Source of the DNA: Sporosarcina sp. BP05
GTDB taxonomy: Bacteria; Bacillota; Bacilli; Bacillales_A; Planococcaceae
Direction: 5' to 3'
Length of the DNA stretch: 64,000 bases
NCBI RefSeq assembly: GCF_014282005.1
Contig: NZ_JACFTD010000013.1
Location: 16,374-80,373, forward strand
The notes under the pieces are model-generated. The model was not told the DNA's origin and did not search any database. It was given only the letters and a program-made list of their open reading frames with translations. Of the stretch, positions 18,361 to 26,493 are shown piece by piece. Each line of letters starts with the position of its first letter. Position 1 is the stretch's first letter. A program made the translations under genes and the position numbers.

Positions 18361-19140
18361 CTATCTAGCGGTACTTAACAAATGAATGCGCGGTTTCTTC
18401 TCCGTAGAAAGATAATCAATTTCCGCATCCATTCGATAAACTTGCCGAATCATATCTGGCGTCATTACCTGGTTCGGTGTTCCACTCATCACCTTCTCAC
18501 CAGCCTGCACAACAACGATGCTATCGCTATAAGAAGAAGCTTGATTGAGATCATGTAGCACCATTACAACCGTCATGCCCATATCACGGTTAAGTTCACG
18601 AACAAGCTCAAGTACCTCATGCTGATGTGAGATATCCAAATAGGTTGTTGGTTCATCTAACAATAAAACTTTTGGACGTTGTGCAAGTGCCATAGCTATC
18701 CATGCACGCTGAGATTCACCGCCTGACAAAGAAGCGACCGTTCGATCCTTATAGGCTGTTATATGCGTTCTCTCAAGCGCCCAATGGACGATTTCCATGT
18801 CCTCATTATTTAATTTCTCAAACCACTTTTTATGGGGATACCTACCATAAGAAACCAGATCAATAACAGTCATATCACTCGGCGCTTGGTTTTTTTGACT
18901 AAGCATGCACATATTACGTGCTACTTGTTTGGCGTTCATTGACTTCAAATTTACGCCTTCAAATTCCACCGAACCTTCGTGATAAGGAATGTGCCGCGCG
19001 ACTGCTTTGAGCAATGTCGATTTCCCTGAACCGTTCGGACCAATAATAGACACGACCTCACCCTGTTTGACAGCAAAGGAGAAGTTGCTAATTGCATTCT
19101 TCTGTTCATACCGAATTGAAATGGAATCCACAGTGAACAT
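18361..19140 (-). CDS. Haem/siderophore ABC transporter, ATP-binding protein
   Basis: A 259-residue ABC ATPase of the FecE/HmuV type: Walker A GPNGSGKST near 36, signature LSGGESQRAWIAMAL near 138, Walker B VLLLDEPTTYLD near 158, and the switch His in VMVLHDLNQA near 192. It powers the permease encoded immediately upstream (2 bp gap) and acts on the cytosolic face of the membrane. The ATG at 19140 has GGGGG about 10 bases upstream. Confidence 0.9.
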   Translation of the reverse strand: MFTVDSISIRYEQKNAISNFSFAVKQGEVVSIIGPNGSGKSTLLKAVARHIPYHEGSVEFEGVNLKSMNAKQVARNMCMLSQKNQAPSDMTVIDLVSYGRYPHKKWFEKLNNEDMEIVHWALERTHITAYKDRTVASLSGGESQRAWIAMALAQRPKVLLLDEPTTYLDISHQHEVLELVRELNRDMGMTVVMVLHDLNQASSYSDSIVVVQAGEKVMSGTPNQVMTPDMIRQVYRMDAEIDYLSTEKKPRIHLLSTAR

Positions 19141-19141
19141 A

Positions 19142-20131
19142 TTAGAATTTCCCCCTTCTCATCAAATATAGAAAATAAGGTCCGCCCACGACTGCCATCA
19201 GTATGCCTGCCGGTATTTCCAGTGGCGAAAATAATGTTCGTCCACCTGTATCCGCAAGCAATAATACAAGCGCACCAAGTGCCATACTCATTGGCAATAA
19301 ATACTTATAGTTTGAACCTACTAGCAATCGAGCCATATGCGGAACTACGAGACCAACAAATCCAATCATCCCAATAGCTGCAACGGAAATAGCCGCTAAA
19401 AAAACTGCCAATATGGACAATGAAATTCGGATTCGGTTCACATTCTCTCCAAGATTCGATGCGACCTGATCACCCATTCGAATGATGTTTGCCTTACGGA
19501 TAGCGAATATTGACAAAATCCAACCAACTATCGCATACGGGAAAACCATAAACAAGGCGTTATTACCTTTAGCAGCCAAACTGCCGTTCAGCCATTGGAC
19601 AGCAGATGGAAGTCGATCGCTATAGATAATCGACAAATACCCAATTCCGCCGCCACACAACGCATTCACTGCGACACCAGACAAAATAATGGTAATCGGT
19701 GATATACCATTGCGTCTCCACGCTAAAGCGTAGACAATAGTTGCCGCAAAAAGTCCGCCCACAAAAGCAGCTAGTGGAATGAATTGCGTATACTCGGGTG
19801 CTGCGAGCATAATGATGAGCACACAAACGGCTGCCCCGCTCGTCACACCCGTTAAGCCTGGATCTGCAAGTGGGTTACCCATAACAGCTTGCAATAACGC
19901 ACCCGAAATCGCAATGTTCGCACCGATAATCATCGCCAGTAATACACGCGGTAGGCGAATATCCCATATAATGGTATCATGAACCGCGGTAGACGATGCG
20001 CTAAAAAGCGTTTTTATTATTTCTGGAACTGCGATTGTCACACTGCCTAATCCTATAGCAATCACCGCAGCAAGAATTGTTAGTGAAAAGGTTAAGAGTA
20101 CAATTGCCCCACTTTGAGGTTTATTCATCAC
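19142..20131 (-). CDS. Haem/siderophore ABC transporter, FecCD-type permease
   Basis: A 329-residue membrane protein of the BtuC/FecCD family with nine to ten hydrophobic segments. Typical sequences are RLPRVLLAMIIGANIAISGA near 60, NPLADPGLTGVTSGAA near 90 and the coupling-loop region FVGLVVPHMARLLVG near 265. Start is the GTG at 20131 (GAGGGG 7 bases upstream) or the ATG directly after it at 20128. It forms the membrane channel for the ATPase and binding protein on either side of it. Confidence 0.9.
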   Translation of the reverse strand: MMNKPQSGAIVLLTFSLTILAAVIAIGLGSVTIAVPEIIKTLFSASSTAVHDTIIWDIRLPRVLLAMIIGANIAISGALLQAVMGNPLADPGLTGVTSGAAVCVLIIMLAAPEYTQFIPLAAFVGGLFAATIVYALAWRRNGISPITIILSGVAVNALCGGGIGYLSIIYSDRLPSAVQWLNGSLAAKGNNALFMVFPYAIVGWILSIFAIRKANIIRMGDQVASNLGENVNRIRISLSILAVFLAAISVAAIGMIGFVGLVVPHMARLLVGSNYKYLLPMSMALGALVLLLADTGGRTLFSPLEIPAGILMAVVGGPYFLYLMRRGKF

Positions 20132-20146
20132 CAGCTAGCCCCTCTT

Positions 20147-21139
20147 TTATTCATAAAAATAAGTTGCGATTTGCGTCAATGCTTGCTCTGCGTTACTGAT
20201 TGAAGTTACGCCAAAGATATTGTAATCCAGAATCTGAATTTTATCGTTTTTATAGGCAGATAGTTTAGTCCAAGTTGTATTGCTTTGGACTTCTTTCTCG
20301 AACATGTCTTCCGATGCACCATGATCGCCTGATGCCAATACAAAAATAATGTCCGGGTCTGCAGCTACCACGTCCTCCATATTAATAGGGGAATACGTAT
20401 CAGACACTTTCAATACGGAAGTCGCAATATTATCTGCACCTAGCTTGTGCACCAAACTTCCTAGATAAGAACCCTCACTCATCACCATGAACGAATCCGC
20501 AGTTCCAATCATTAGCATGACACTTGGCAGTTCCTTTCCTTTAGCTTGTTCTACCAATTCGTTTTCCTTGTCTAGTAGCCCACTAAGTACCTTGTTCATT
20601 TCATCTTTTTTATCGAAATATGTACCGAGCGCTTTAAAGCTTAGTTTTAGATCATCAAATGAATCCGTTGGTAAGTAAGCTGTTTGTAAATCGATGCCTT
20701 CTAAACTTTTGTCCAATGTGCTTCGAAGTGATTCCGCTCCAAGAATTAAATCTGGTTCCAGATTGGTTACGACTTCAAGATCTGGCTGCATAGGTGAGCC
20801 AATTCGCTGAATTGTATCAAAGTCTGCTGGAATAGGGTTTGTAGAGGTAGGCACACCAACCGGAGTAACATCTAGCAAGTGCAGCATCTCAGTTAATGGT
20901 ACCGACGTCGTTATTACTCGCTCCGGCACCTCCGTAGGAAATTGGTTGACTGCTTCAGTAAACGCTGCTTCATCTACACCGTCGTTCTCCAAGCTATAGA
21001 TATCGTCGGCTTGATTATTTTCACTATTTTCGGTATTCGATACCCCTTCGTTTTTTGCAGCATCATCCGTTGAATCAGACGCGCATGCAGTTAGTAAAGT
21101 AAGAGCTAAAATAGGTAAAACAAAGTAAAACTTCCTCAA
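20147..21139 (-). CDS. Haem/siderophore ABC transporter, substrate-binding lipoprotein
   Basis: A 330-residue type III periplasmic-binding-type protein. Residues 1-18 form a lipoprotein signal with the lipobox LTAC, followed by an acidic Ser/Asn-rich linker. The binding domain carries PERVITTSVPLTEMLHLLDV near 72 and LEPDLILGAESLRS near 125, as in the FecB/IsdE group. The ligand is haem or a siderophore; the HugZ-like neighbour favours haem. The start is a TTG at 21139 with GGAGG 8 bases upstream. First gene of the leftward operon, behind two Fur-type boxes. Confidence 0.88.
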   Translation of the reverse strand: MRKFYFVLPILALTLLTACASDSTDDAAKNEGVSNTENSENNQADDIYSLENDGVDEAAFTEAVNQFPTEVPERVITTSVPLTEMLHLLDVTPVGVPTSTNPIPADFDTIQRIGSPMQPDLEVVTNLEPDLILGAESLRSTLDKSLEGIDLQTAYLPTDSFDDLKLSFKALGTYFDKKDEMNKVLSGLLDKENELVEQAKGKELPSVMLMIGTADSFMVMSEGSYLGSLVHKLGADNIATSVLKVSDTYSPINMEDVVAADPDIIFVLASGDHGASEDMFEKEVQSNTTWTKLSAYKNDKIQILDYNIFGVTSISNAEQALTQIATYFYE

Positions 21140-21198
21140 AATGTACCCCTCCGTATATGTATATTTATAATGTCACTACCAATATTCGCGAGTTTAAT

Positions 21199-21213
21199 TG
21201 ATAATGATTTTCA
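21199..21213. promoter_or_regulatory. Fur box 1
   Basis: TGATAATGATTTTCA matches the 7-1-7 Fur consensus TGATAATNATTATCA with 2 mismatches. It lies 60-75 bp upstream of the binding-protein start. Confidence 0.75.
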
Positions 21214-21225
21214 ATCTCAACGTAA

Positions 21226-21240
21226 TGATAACCGTTATCA
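21226..21240. promoter_or_regulatory. Fur box 2
   Basis: TGATAACCGTTATCA is a perfect 7-1-7 palindrome differing from the Fur consensus only at one symmetric base pair. Two Fur boxes 27 bp apart suggest tight iron control of the transporter operon. Confidence 0.75.
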
Positions 21241-21520
21241 CTAAACTTTGTCAATTAGTTTTTAAATCATCTTTTAACTTTTCGTCTGATCTATTAAATT
21301 TAAAAAATGCAGTGAATCTATCGGTCGACTTATCCCCGCTGTTTATTTTCTTCATTAATTCCCGATTTTTTTAATTTGGTATTGCTTATTATCCTCAGAA
21401 AAAAATGACATTGGGCTCCAATAATAAACAAATGGGTAGTCGACTTTAGTTTTAATTAGGATCAACATCCTTTCTCACTATTTCACCATATACACTTCTC
21501 AAATAATCGTTTTCCGATAG
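21241..21520. other. AT-rich gene-free stretch
   Basis: I see no gene or structured RNA. It lies between the divergent-free upstream side of the iron operon and the terminator of the sigma/anti-sigma operon. Confidence 0.4.
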
Positions 21521-21556
21521 AAAAAAGCGTCTCCACTACTTGTAGAAACGCCCCTT
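21521..21556 (-). terminator. Terminator of the sigma/anti-sigma operon
   Basis: On the minus strand CGTTTCTAC pairs with GTGGAGACG (two G-T pairs) and is followed by CTTTTTT. Confidence 0.75.
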
Positions 21557-21612
21557 TTATGTTGAATTTTTTTTTGAATTTCCTATATAATGAACGTACG
21601 TTATTCCCGTTT

Positions 21613-22293
21613 TCATTCGCTTTCTTTCATTTCCCTCCACAGTTCCCCGTCAATAAGATAAGTAATTTTCTCGATTTTCCCCTCTCGTAAAATTGCTATA
21701 CCTGGAATCTCTAACTTCATTTTGGCCCCGTCTATTTTTTCATGATTAATATAAACCGTAAAATGATAATTCGTTGGCGTTTCCTTGTTTTGCTCCACGT
21801 CAATCTTGGTAACGTTTATCCGATAATTGCTTTGGTCTGCCTCTAAGTGAAACATTAAAGCCAGACCCGTAGCAACGAATTTTTCATAACCACTGTCCGT
21901 AAAATAAGGTCCGTAAGTATCCTCTAGATAACTGTAATATTCGCTACTTAATGGCCCAGATTCCGCCCCACTACTCAGGCCATTTACTATATGAATAACC
22001 TCTTCATTAGGGGCATTAAACTCATGTTCTAATACAGCTTGTATGGCCCCTATATTTTTATCCAACGGTTCGGTTTGCGGGCTATTTAAAAAATCTGCTT
22101 GTTGCCATAGCAAATAACCGAAGCCGATTGCGAAAATTGTGAAAGTCGTGAGCACAAATCGATATTGCCGGTTGGTACGTTTCTTTTGGCTGTGTAATTT
22201 TGCTTTTGCCTTTGTTGCAATTAGCTGCTTTTTCTCTTTGGAGAATGACACGGACTGTAGCTCACGATTTAAATCCTCTTTAAATTGATTCAC
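21613..22293 (-). CDS. Probable anti-sigma factor, single-pass membrane protein
   Basis: A protein of about 226 residues with a basic cytosolic N-terminus (FKEDLNRELQSVSFSKEKKQ), one membrane segment (FVLTTFTIFAIGFGYLLW near 45-62) and an extracytoplasmic domain of about 160 residues with no recognised motif. It lies directly behind an ECF sigma gene and overlaps it by 14 bp, the usual arrangement of a sigma factor and its membrane inhibitor. I chose the GTG at 22293 because GGGGGG lies 9 bases upstream; starts further up would overlap the sigma gene more. The signal it senses is unknown. Confidence 0.7.
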   Translation of the reverse strand: MNQFKEDLNRELQSVSFSKEKKQLIATKAKAKLHSQKKRTNRQYRFVLTTFTIFAIGFGYLLWQQADFLNSPQTEPLDKNIGAIQAVLEHEFNAPNEEVIHIVNGLSSGAESGPLSSEYYSYLEDTYGPYFTDSGYEKFVATGLALMFHLEADQSNYRINVTKIDVEQNKETPTNYHFTVYINHEKIDGAKMKLEIPGIAILREGKIEKITYLIDGELWREMKESE

Positions 22294-22834
22294 GGCGTAG
22301 TTCCCCCCATTCATAACCAATTATTTGTTTTTCCAATTGCTTCCTTGCACGCTGTAGTCTAGTTCTTACCGTAGCTTCCGGACACTTCAATAGTTTCGCT
22401 ATTTCCACCGTCGTTATTTCCTGAAAGTAATAGAGAATGAGCACTTCACGATAGTTGATTGATAATGTAAACAAAGCATCCACTAATTCCTGTTTCTCTA
22501 CTTTCTCGAGCATCGCACGTTCAGGTGTATGATTTGTGCTTCTCCCTTTAATTTTCTCAAACAGCATGATTCGCTTGTTCTTCCAGCTTCGTAAATAATC
22601 ATGGCTCCGATTAACCGTCATTTTTACCAAATAGGTTTTCAGCGATGCCTCCCCCCTGTACTGATTCCGTTTTTCATAAAAGGCGATGAACACATCCTGC
22701 ACGATATCCTCCGCGGTTGCACTATTTTCCACATACAAATAGGCGACACGCAATAAATAATCACCATGCTCGGCAATAATTTCTTCAATTCCCTCCACAA
22801 GCTCACCTACCTTCACCTTACTGACGGACTCCAA
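22280..22834 (-). CDS. ECF RNA polymerase sigma factor
   Basis: A sigma-70-family factor of up to 184 residues with region 2 (LLRVAYLYVENSATAEDIVQ near 27, then DVFIAFYEK and a YLVKMTVNRSHDYLR segment) and region 4 (LSINYREVLILYYFQEITTV near 120, then AKLLKCPEATVRTRLQRARK as the DNA-binding helix). Region 3 is missing, as expected for ECF sigmas. It directs transcription for an unknown stress. The TTG at 22834 is the longest start; GTG codons at 22816 or 22798 are possible. First gene of the pair with the putative anti-sigma. Confidence 0.87.
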   Translation of the reverse strand: MESVSKVKVGELVEGIEEIIAEHGDYLLRVAYLYVENSATAEDIVQDVFIAFYEKRNQYRGEASLKTYLVKMTVNRSHDYLRSWKNKRIMLFEKIKGRSTNHTPERAMLEKVEKQELVDALFTLSINYREVLILYYFQEITTVEIAKLLKCPEATVRTRLQRARKQLEKQIIGYEWGELRRESI

Positions 22835-23170
22835 GCCTTTTCCGATTCACTATTATTTACTTTATTTACTTTTTTCAATAATCGTTAGATGCAATTATAG
22901 CGCTCTTCTTTGGCATAATGAAAAATACCTGATAATAAACCCGAATGGGATTATTATCAGGTATCTGGGTTATTAAGATTTACTTTAGGGTAACTCCAAC
23001 TATTCAACTTGCTCAAGGTAGTTAACTATAAAACGAGATGTAGTGGTTTTTAGGCTTAGCAACTTGAGCAGCGTAAATGGTTGTATTAACAAAACATAAC
23101 CCACCACTCATCGCTAGTACAATACAAGAAAACATCGGCACACCAAATTGTAACTTAAAAACGCATTAAA
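22835..23170. other. Gene-free stretch with one hairpin
   Basis: A 336 bp gap between the sigma gene and the Cys-rich gene. The only structure I see is the hairpin at 22925-22964, listed separately. Confidence 0.4.
22925..22964 (-). terminator. Hairpin, likely terminator of the Cys-rich gene
   Basis: TACCTGATAATAA and TTATTATCAGGTA form a 13 bp stem with an inner CCC/GGG pairing; on the minus strand it is followed by a short T run. It lies 200 bp past the stop of the gene at 23171-24091. Confidence 0.6.
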
Positions 23171-24091
23171 TTAACATAAATTCAAATCTTTACGTGGATT
23201 ACAGATAGTTCCTTCAAGCTCAATTATCACCTTATCAACAGATTCTATGCTTTGACAAATTGAAATTATTATTACAACCTCTATGCAATCCTTATTGTTA
23301 TGAAATGAAGGAATAACATGTGCCCTGCAATCAACATCGGTTATTTCACAGTTGATTTCTGTCCCATGGGGAGCGCATAAAACCACTGTTTCTACTTCAG
23401 TAAATGGAAAAATACATTTTAAGCAGATTTCCCCTTTATGATTTACGAATTGAACGCAAACGAATCCTTGTTTTAAGAGATCTATCCTTTGTAGCAAAAT
23501 AGTCTTTTCTAGTTCATTATTAACATGAACTTTCGCTCTACCTTCTGAACATGTCAATTCTTCACATGTTAATAGGCAACCACTATTCAAAGAAACTGGG
23601 TTCCCATGACAATCTGATAAATAACAGATTGTCTTCTTAATATCTTTAATCGAATTTAGATTGCAATCATCATTTGGATGAAAATGCAACATTATTTTTA
23701 ATTCTCCATAGCAGCTATCAGCCCTCGTATTTCTTTCATTGCATTGGATCTCTATTGAATCAAGATGTGTAAAGGTAGCTGAAAATGAACTTCCTTCGTT
23801 TACATCTGCTTGTTTTTCTCCATTTACAAACACAGATAAATTACTGCCACATCCTCTTTTAAATTTAATACAGATTGAGCCTCCGATTTGGCTAATCCCG
23901 TATGTTGTCCATAAAACGGTCCGTTCAAATTCTCCAGATGGTATACAAAAATCACAGCAAATTAAATCGTCAAATTTATTTTTCCCTATATCAACAATTT
24001 CCTTTAATTTTATAACAGTGGATTTAGTTACCCAATCTAATACTCTAGGTACCTTTACACAATGGATGGTTGGATTCTTATTTGACTGCAT
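23171..24091 (-). CDS. Unknown cysteine-rich protein, probably spore-associated
   Basis: A 306-residue protein with 24 cysteines and no signal peptide or membrane segment. The N-terminal segment VKVPRVLDWVTKST recalls, from memory, the start of other uncharacterised Bacillales spore proteins. Residues 45-130 (LICCDFC at the start, GELKIMLHF at the end) follow the strand-rich plan of the divergent Ena-type gene product, with Cys at both ends. A second, similar module may span 150-290. A SigmaK-like promoter lies 40-70 bp upstream. I infer a spore coat, exosporium or appendage part; the family is not identified with certainty. Confidence 0.6.
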   Translation of the reverse strand: MQSNKNPTIHCVKVPRVLDWVTKSTVIKLKEIVDIGKNKFDDLICCDFCIPSGEFERTVLWTTYGISQIGGSICIKFKRGCGSNLSVFVNGEKQADVNEGSSFSATFTHLDSIEIQCNERNTRADSCYGELKIMLHFHPNDDCNLNSIKDIKKTICYLSDCHGNPVSLNSGCLLTCEELTCSEGRAKVHVNNELEKTILLQRIDLLKQGFVCVQFVNHKGEICLKCIFPFTEVETVVLCAPHGTEINCEITDVDCRAHVIPSFHNNKDCIEVVIIISICQSIESVDKVIIELEGTICNPRKDLNLC

Positions 24092-24130
24092 GTACTTTGT
24101 AGCCCCTTCTTCAAAAGTATATTCCTCTTA

Positions 24131-24158
24131 TATCTTATGTTTCTAAGGACAAGAAGGT
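24131..24158 (-). promoter_or_regulatory. SigmaK-like promoter for the Cys-rich gene
   Basis: On the minus strand AC, 17 bases, then CATAAGATA, which fits the SigmaK -10 pattern CATANNNTA exactly. This would place the gene under late mother-cell control. Confidence 0.5.
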
Positions 24159-24276
24159 AACTACTGTGGTCTCATATCTATCCGATGAATTAACCTAAGT
24201 CCAAGCAGTTTCTAGCGATCGCGCATTTACTATAAAGCAAGTTTATATTACGCAAGGAAGGAGGTGAATCTATATT

Positions 24277-24678
24277 ATGTGTCAAAATTCTAGTGAAAAC
24301 ATGGGAGCAGGCAGTTTCAGTTGCTGCGAGCCTAAAAATTTTGTACAAGATAAAGTATGTAATGATTTCACAGTTTCGGGAATCGATGAAGTAGGTGCGG
24401 AAATCATTTATGCTACAAATGCAAACGATGTTATTTTTGCATCTGGATTTGTAAAAAATGTTGGTAACTTCCCTATTACCGTGCAATTTGTAAAGGGGGC
24501 TAACCCCACTACAGGTCTAGGTGGTACAATCGTCAGACAAGCAGTTGTACCTATTGGAGGAGCTTTTACTTTTACAATTTCACGATTCGATACAATTCGT
24601 GTATTCGCCACTGATGCTACAGCAGCCCTACCAGCTGCTGGTGAATTCTGTATCACTCCTCGTTATGAAATCGGTTAA
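24277..24678 (+). CDS. Ena-type endospore appendage subunit (DUF3992-like)
   Basis: A 133-residue protein with the layout of Ena1 subunits: an N-terminal connector SFSCCEPKNFVQDKVC at 14-29 holding the CC-x(n)-C cysteines that cross-link neighbours, a beta-rich core with NANDVIFASGFVKNVGNFP near 49-67 and FTFTISRFDTIRVFATD near 97-113, and a closing Cys in EFCITPRYEI. Ena fibres are disulphide-linked filaments on Bacillus cereus-group spores. There is one strong ribosome binding site (GGAGGTGA) and a terminator right after, so it is monocistronic, with only one subunit gene in view. Confidence 0.78.
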   Translation: MCQNSSENMGAGSFSCCEPKNFVQDKVCNDFTVSGIDEVGAEIIYATNANDVIFASGFVKNVGNFPITVQFVKGANPTTGLGGTIVRQAVVPIGGAFTFTISRFDTIRVFATDATAALPAAGEFCITPRYEIG

Positions 24679-24699
24679 TCGGTTTAGTGAAATACAACC

Positions 24700-24742
24700 T
24701 AAAAAAGCCGATTCCTTAAGGTACAGGAAATCGGCTTTTTTA
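24700..24742 (+). terminator. Terminator of the Ena-like gene
   Basis: AAAAAAGCCGATT and AATCGGCTTTTTT arms follow the stop codon within 25 bp. Confidence 0.9.
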
Positions 24743-24806
24743 GATTGAAATTGCTTTACCAACTACAATAGCTTTACAAGAGGCAAGAAAATAAGTTTCC
24801 GAACAC

Positions 24807-24842
24807 AAAAAAACGGCCACATTTCCCTCAAAATGTAACCGT
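24807..24842 (-). terminator. Terminator of the YgjP-like gene
   Basis: On the minus strand AAACGG..ACATTT pairs with AAATGT..CCGTTT and is followed by a T run. Confidence 0.75.
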
Positions 24843-24846
24843 TTAA

Positions 24847-25500
24847 TTAAAATGACATCGAATGCCCATACCTCGCCAAATACTCTTCCTTCTCTTTATA
24901 ATCTGGCATAATACTTCCAACGCGTCTCCAAAATGACCGATCATGATTCATATGCAATAAATGACATAGCTCATGGATTACCACATAATCGATGACTTCA
25001 ATTGGAGCCATGGCTAGACGATAATTAAAGGTCAGCTTTCTATCTGAACTACAACTTCCCCACTTAGCTTTAGATTCTACTATTTCAATGATTTTGGGCT
25101 TTACCTTCAGTTGTTTTTGATAGACTTTTATCCGTTCTTCTACAATCGTTTTACAGCTATTGATATAGAACTTTTTGAGATTCCTTTTAAGGACCTCTTC
25201 ATTTAACTCACTACTATCTATTAATTCATGAAGAAAACACTCTTTCCCAAGGTATAAGAACTTCCCTTGGGCATGATACTCTCTTGCCTTAGGGATTTCT
25301 CGAGCTACTTCAATTTCATGGATTTTCTCTAGTATTCTTTTCCCGTTACTTTCTATTGCACTGACAATCACTTCTTGACTTGTGTCTTTGGGTGCTTTAA
25401 CAGTTATAAAACCAAATGAATCAATATGAATGGATAGCTTCTTCCTATTTCCATACTGAACATCAACTTTAATCATTTTATTTTCAATTTCAACCTTCAT
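24847..25500 (-). CDS. YgjP-like metallopeptidase (DUF45)
   Basis: About 217 residues of the DUF45/YgjP family of zinc peptidases, with the HExxH motif in YVVIHELCHLLHMNHDRSFW near 175-195 and the family segment AKWGSCSSDRKLTFNYRLAM upstream of it. The N-terminal half forms a strand-rich domain typical of the family. Physiological substrates are unknown. I prefer the ATG at 25500, which has AAAGGTGAT upstream; longer starts up to a GTG at 25578 lack a ribosome binding site. Single gene. Confidence 0.83.
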   Translation of the reverse strand: MKVEIENKMIKVDVQYGNRKKLSIHIDSFGFITVKAPKDTSQEVIVSAIESNGKRILEKIHEIEVAREIPKAREYHAQGKFLYLGKECFLHELIDSSELNEEVLKRNLKKFYINSCKTIVEERIKVYQKQLKVKPKIIEIVESKAKWGSCSSDRKLTFNYRLAMAPIEVIDYVVIHELCHLLHMNHDRSFWRRVGSIMPDYKEKEEYLARYGHSMSF

Positions 25501-25797
25501 ATCTAGCATCACCTTTATACATTTATTCCTAACCCTTGTTTTTAACTTATCCACTGTTTTCTTTCTATTCTTAGCCACAATTCATCGATTCATTCCCTGA
25601 TACATTCATCTTAGTGGGTATTAACCATTCTGGCAACAAACGCTTCGTAGAATAAGATAGTTTAGCTCAACTTGATAACGCCTCAACAAAGCAATACGAA
25701 AGAACAGTATGCCTCTTACTGGAAGAAAAGCCGCCAAAAATGCAATTTTGGCGGCTGATGCTTTCTCTATGGTTTTTTCTTTTTTATTTTAAAGTAA

Positions 25798-26109
25798 TGT
25801 CACTTTCTATAAGGCATCACATGATTAGCTGCATACTCTTTGCTAAAAGTATGTAAGGAACACATTGTACAAAGTACTAGAGTGCCCGAAATTGTATCTT
25901 CGGGCACTAACAATCTATATAGAAAGTCATCTATTCCTTTTTTCAAAACAACCTCATTTTTCGCTTGATCATTGTAGGAACGCGACAGGCAACTATTCGC
26001 AACAGTAATACTGAAAAGAGTATGGCTAGAAGTGACGTAGTCACTTCTAGCCATACCTGCCCCACAGTAAAAATGTCATAAATAGTTAGCCGCAAGCGAG
26101 CAGGAAATG
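25798..26109 (-). repeat. Second copy of an unknown decayed sequence (pair with 5793-6036)
   Basis: Read on the minus strand it matches 5793-6036 in order: CATTTCCTGCTCGCTT (identical), a hairpin with GCCCGAAGAT versus GTCCGAAGAT, then GTGATGCCTTATAGAAAGTG versus GTAATGCCATATAGAAAGTA. In this copy the frame is still open (LVPEDTISGTLVLC versus QVSEDEIPDTLSLL in the other), so the ancestor may have been a protein gene. Confidence 0.55.
26020..26056. repeat. Perfect 17 bp inverted repeat
   Basis: GTATGGCTAGAAGTGAC, GTA, GTCACTTCTAGCCATAC. There is no T run after it on either strand, so it is not a standard terminator. Its twin region near 5830-5900 lacks it, which suggests later insertion or duplication. 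Confidence 0.85.
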
Positions 26110-26252
26110 GTCCAGTGAAAATGGAGGATATCAAGCCCTCCTCACCAGTATGTTATGTAAGAAAAATAGTTAATGAACAGACGTTTTAACATTTAAAAGA
26201 ATACAAATTCCCCATTAAATTCAGAACCTTTTCAGAATCCACCACCTTTCAC

Positions 26253-26281
26253 TTGCAATTGCATTAGAATAGGGGTAAAGT
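26253..26281 (+). promoter_or_regulatory. Sigma-A promoter of the dapA leader
   Basis: TTGCAA at 26253-26258, a 17-base spacer, TAAAGT at 26276-26281, about 45 bp before the lysine riboswitch. Confidence 0.6.
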
Positions 26282-26322
26282 TTGTCTAATTAGAAATTCA
26301 CTTATTTCAAAATTTTTGAAGT

Positions 26323-26493
26323 AAGGATAGAGGCGCAAAGACCATCAGTACACAATCAGAGGATAATGAGATCCTATGACAATTGTGGAAAGGGGAATTT
26401 GCCGAAGTGGAGAGAATCTCATTTTCTTGAAGCTGGTTCTGTGTTGAATAAACACAGGATTGTCATATAGGAAACTATATGGAGGGCTATCTT
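26323..26493 (+). promoter_or_regulatory. Lysine riboswitch (L box)
   Basis: The conserved blocks appear in order: AGGATAGAGGCGCAAAGACC (5' side of P1 and start of P2), GAAAGGGGAATTTGCCGAAG, AGCTGGTTCTGTGTTGAATA, CACAGGATTGTCA and GGAGGGCTATCTT (3' side of P1). GATAG at 26326 pairs with CTATC at 26487. A terminator follows at 26523 and dapA at 26620, so lysine should reduce read-through into dapA. Confidence 0.9.

Larger units (their letters stand above)
25501..26252. other. Gene-free stretch with hairpins and a decayed repeat
   Basis: Holds a hairpin AGCCGCCAAAA / TTTTGGCGGCT at 25729-25756, a decayed sequence related to 5793-6036 (25798-26109), and inside it a perfect 17 bp palindrome (26020-26056). 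A minus-strand frame over 25800-26054 is open but I cannot tie it to a family. Confidence 0.5.
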
